Positions 55,600-56,651 of a DNA stretch of 56,651 nucleotides are shown piece by piece. Positions within the stretch are counted from its first letter, which is position 1. Each line of letters starts with the position of its first letter. Source of the stretch: Alphaproteobacteria bacterium (GTDB lineage: Bacteria > Pseudomonadota > Alphaproteobacteria > Acetobacterales > Acetobacteraceae); NCBI GenBank assembly GCA_026400845.1, contig JAPLOH010000242.1, positions 8,073 through 64,723 on the forward strand, written 5' to 3'. Both the position numbers and the translations under genes were made by a program. Below the pieces are notes generated by a model, which had not been told where the DNA came from, made no database searches, and saw only the letters and a list, made by a program, of their open reading frames with translations.

Positions 55600-56651
55600 A
55601 TGAGCAAAACCAAGAACATCCTCTTCATCATGTGCGACCAGCTGCGCTGGGACTATCTGAGCTGCGCCGGCCACAAGGCCCTGCACACGCCCAATATCGA
55701 CGCGCTCGCCGCCCGAGGGGTGCGTTTCACCCGCGCCTATGTGCAGTCCCCGGTCTGCGGCCCCTCTCGCATGAGCTTCTACACCGGCCGCTACATGCGC
55801 AGCCACGGCGCCAACTGGAACCGGTTTCCGCTGCGCGTCGGCGAGCCGACTCTGGGCAAGCATCTCCAGGCCCTCGGCGTGCGCAACGTGCTGGTCGGCA
55901 AGACCCATATGCAGGCCGATGCCGAGGGCATGGCGCGGCTGGGGGTGGACCCGAAAAGCGTAATCGGCGTGCTCGAAAGCCAATGCGGCTTCGAGCCCTA
56001 TGAGCGCGACGACGGGCTGCACCCCGACGCCTCGCCCCGCCCGCGCTACGACGCCTACCTGCGCGACAAGGGCTATGACGGGCCAAACCCCTGGGAGCGC
56101 TGGGCCAATTCCGGCGCCGCCGATGACGGCAGCATCCAGAACGGCTGGCTGCTCGCCCATGCCGACAAGCCGGCCCGCGTCGCCGAGGAGGATTCCGAGA
56201 CCCCCTACATGACCCGCCGGGCGATGGATTTCATCGACGGCGCGCAGGCTGACGGGCGGCCCTGGTGCCTGCATCTCTCCTACATCAAGCCGCACTGGCC
56301 CTACATCGCGCCGGCCCCCTACCACTCCATGTATGGCGCCGCCGACGTGCCGCCACCGGTGCGCGCCGAGGCAGAACGCGACGATCCGCATCCAGTCTAC
56401 CAGGCGTTCATGGATTTCCGGGTCTCCCGCAACTTCTCCGATGACGGCGTGCGGGAGACCGTGATCCCCGCCTATATGGGCCTCATAAAGCAGATCGACG
56501 ACCAACTCGGCCTGCTCTTCGCCTTCCTCGAGGAACGCGGGCTGACCGACAGCACCATGATCGTCTTCACCTCCGATCATGGCGATTATCTCGGTGACCA
56601 CTGGCTCGGTGAGAAGGACCTATTCCATGACTGCTCCGCCAAAGTCCCGCT
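55600..56651 (+). CDS. Sulfatase/phosphonate monoester hydrolase family (alkaline phosphatase superfamily), truncated by window end
   Basis: MSKTKNILFIMCDQLRWDYLSCAGHKALHTPNIDALAARGVRFTRAYVQSPVCGPSRMSFYTGRYMRSHG... with CxPSR formylglycine motif (CGPSR) and 'IVFTSDHGDYLGDHWLGEKDLFHD'. Confidence 0.93.
   Translation, partial: MSKTKNILFIMCDQLRWDYLSCAGHKALHTPNIDALAARGVRFTRAYVQSPVCGPSRMSFYTGRYMRSHGANWNRFPLRVGEPTLGKHLQALGVRNVLVGKTHMQADAEGMARLGVDPKSVIGVLESQCGFEPYERDDGLHPDASPRPRYDAYLRDKGYDGPNPWERWANSGAADDGSIQNGWLLAHADKPARVAEEDSETPYMTRRAMDFIDGAQADGRPWCLHLSYIKPHWPYIAPAPYHSMYGAADVPPPVRAEAERDDPHPVYQAFMDFRVSRNFSDDGVRETVIPAYMGLIKQIDDQLGLLFAFLEERGLTDSTMIVFTSDHGDYLGDHWLGEKDLFHDCSAKVP

Noticed and set aside
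1-56651. CRISPR arrays, rRNA or tRNA genes, prophage modules
   Set aside because: No regularly spaced direct repeats, no rRNA-like sequence and no phage structural/integrase genes recognised. The TPR-CHAT protein recalls type III-E Csx29, but there is no gRAMP/Cas gene or repeat array here.

Overview
GC-rich alphaproteobacterial-type chromosome segment; several families suggest an Acetobacteraceae/Rhodospirillales-like host, which is an inference. Positions 1-28.5 kb are mostly housekeeping and metabolism: S9 peptidase (partial), Asp/Glu racemase, DUF983, UPF0262, mtnA, DedA, PPOX-like protein, moeA, lexA with a clear SOS operator, ggt, comEC, gltX, DUF427, pyrB-pyrC-plsY-dprA-topA-rnr, rpmG (missing from the ORF track), a PleD-like diguanylate cyclase, and a 2-hydroxyacid/glyoxylate-type cluster. 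From about 28.6 kb the region is more accessory: a 1261-aa RTX protein, a compositionally distinct GT-C glycosyltransferase plus HAD-UbiA (DPPR-synthase-like) pair, a remnant-rich gap, and an orphan ureE-ureF-ureG cluster in which ureG carries a frameshifting internal deletion of about 25 bp. The most interesting region is 38.7-55.1 kb. It holds a TPR-CHAT (caspase-like) predicted lipoprotein, translationally overlapped with a 2634-aa two-partner-secretion exoprotein (TpsA) and its TpsB transporter. Next to these are a divergent membrane Ser/Thr kinase with a DUF4384-like extracytoplasmic domain, a membrane-anchored HExxH putative protease and an OmpA-like protein. I propose this as a candidate envelope proteolysis/signalling system. 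Its right edge abuts a truncated SDR gene remnant, followed by a sulfatase that runs off the window. All calls come from reading the sequence and translations; no database search was run.
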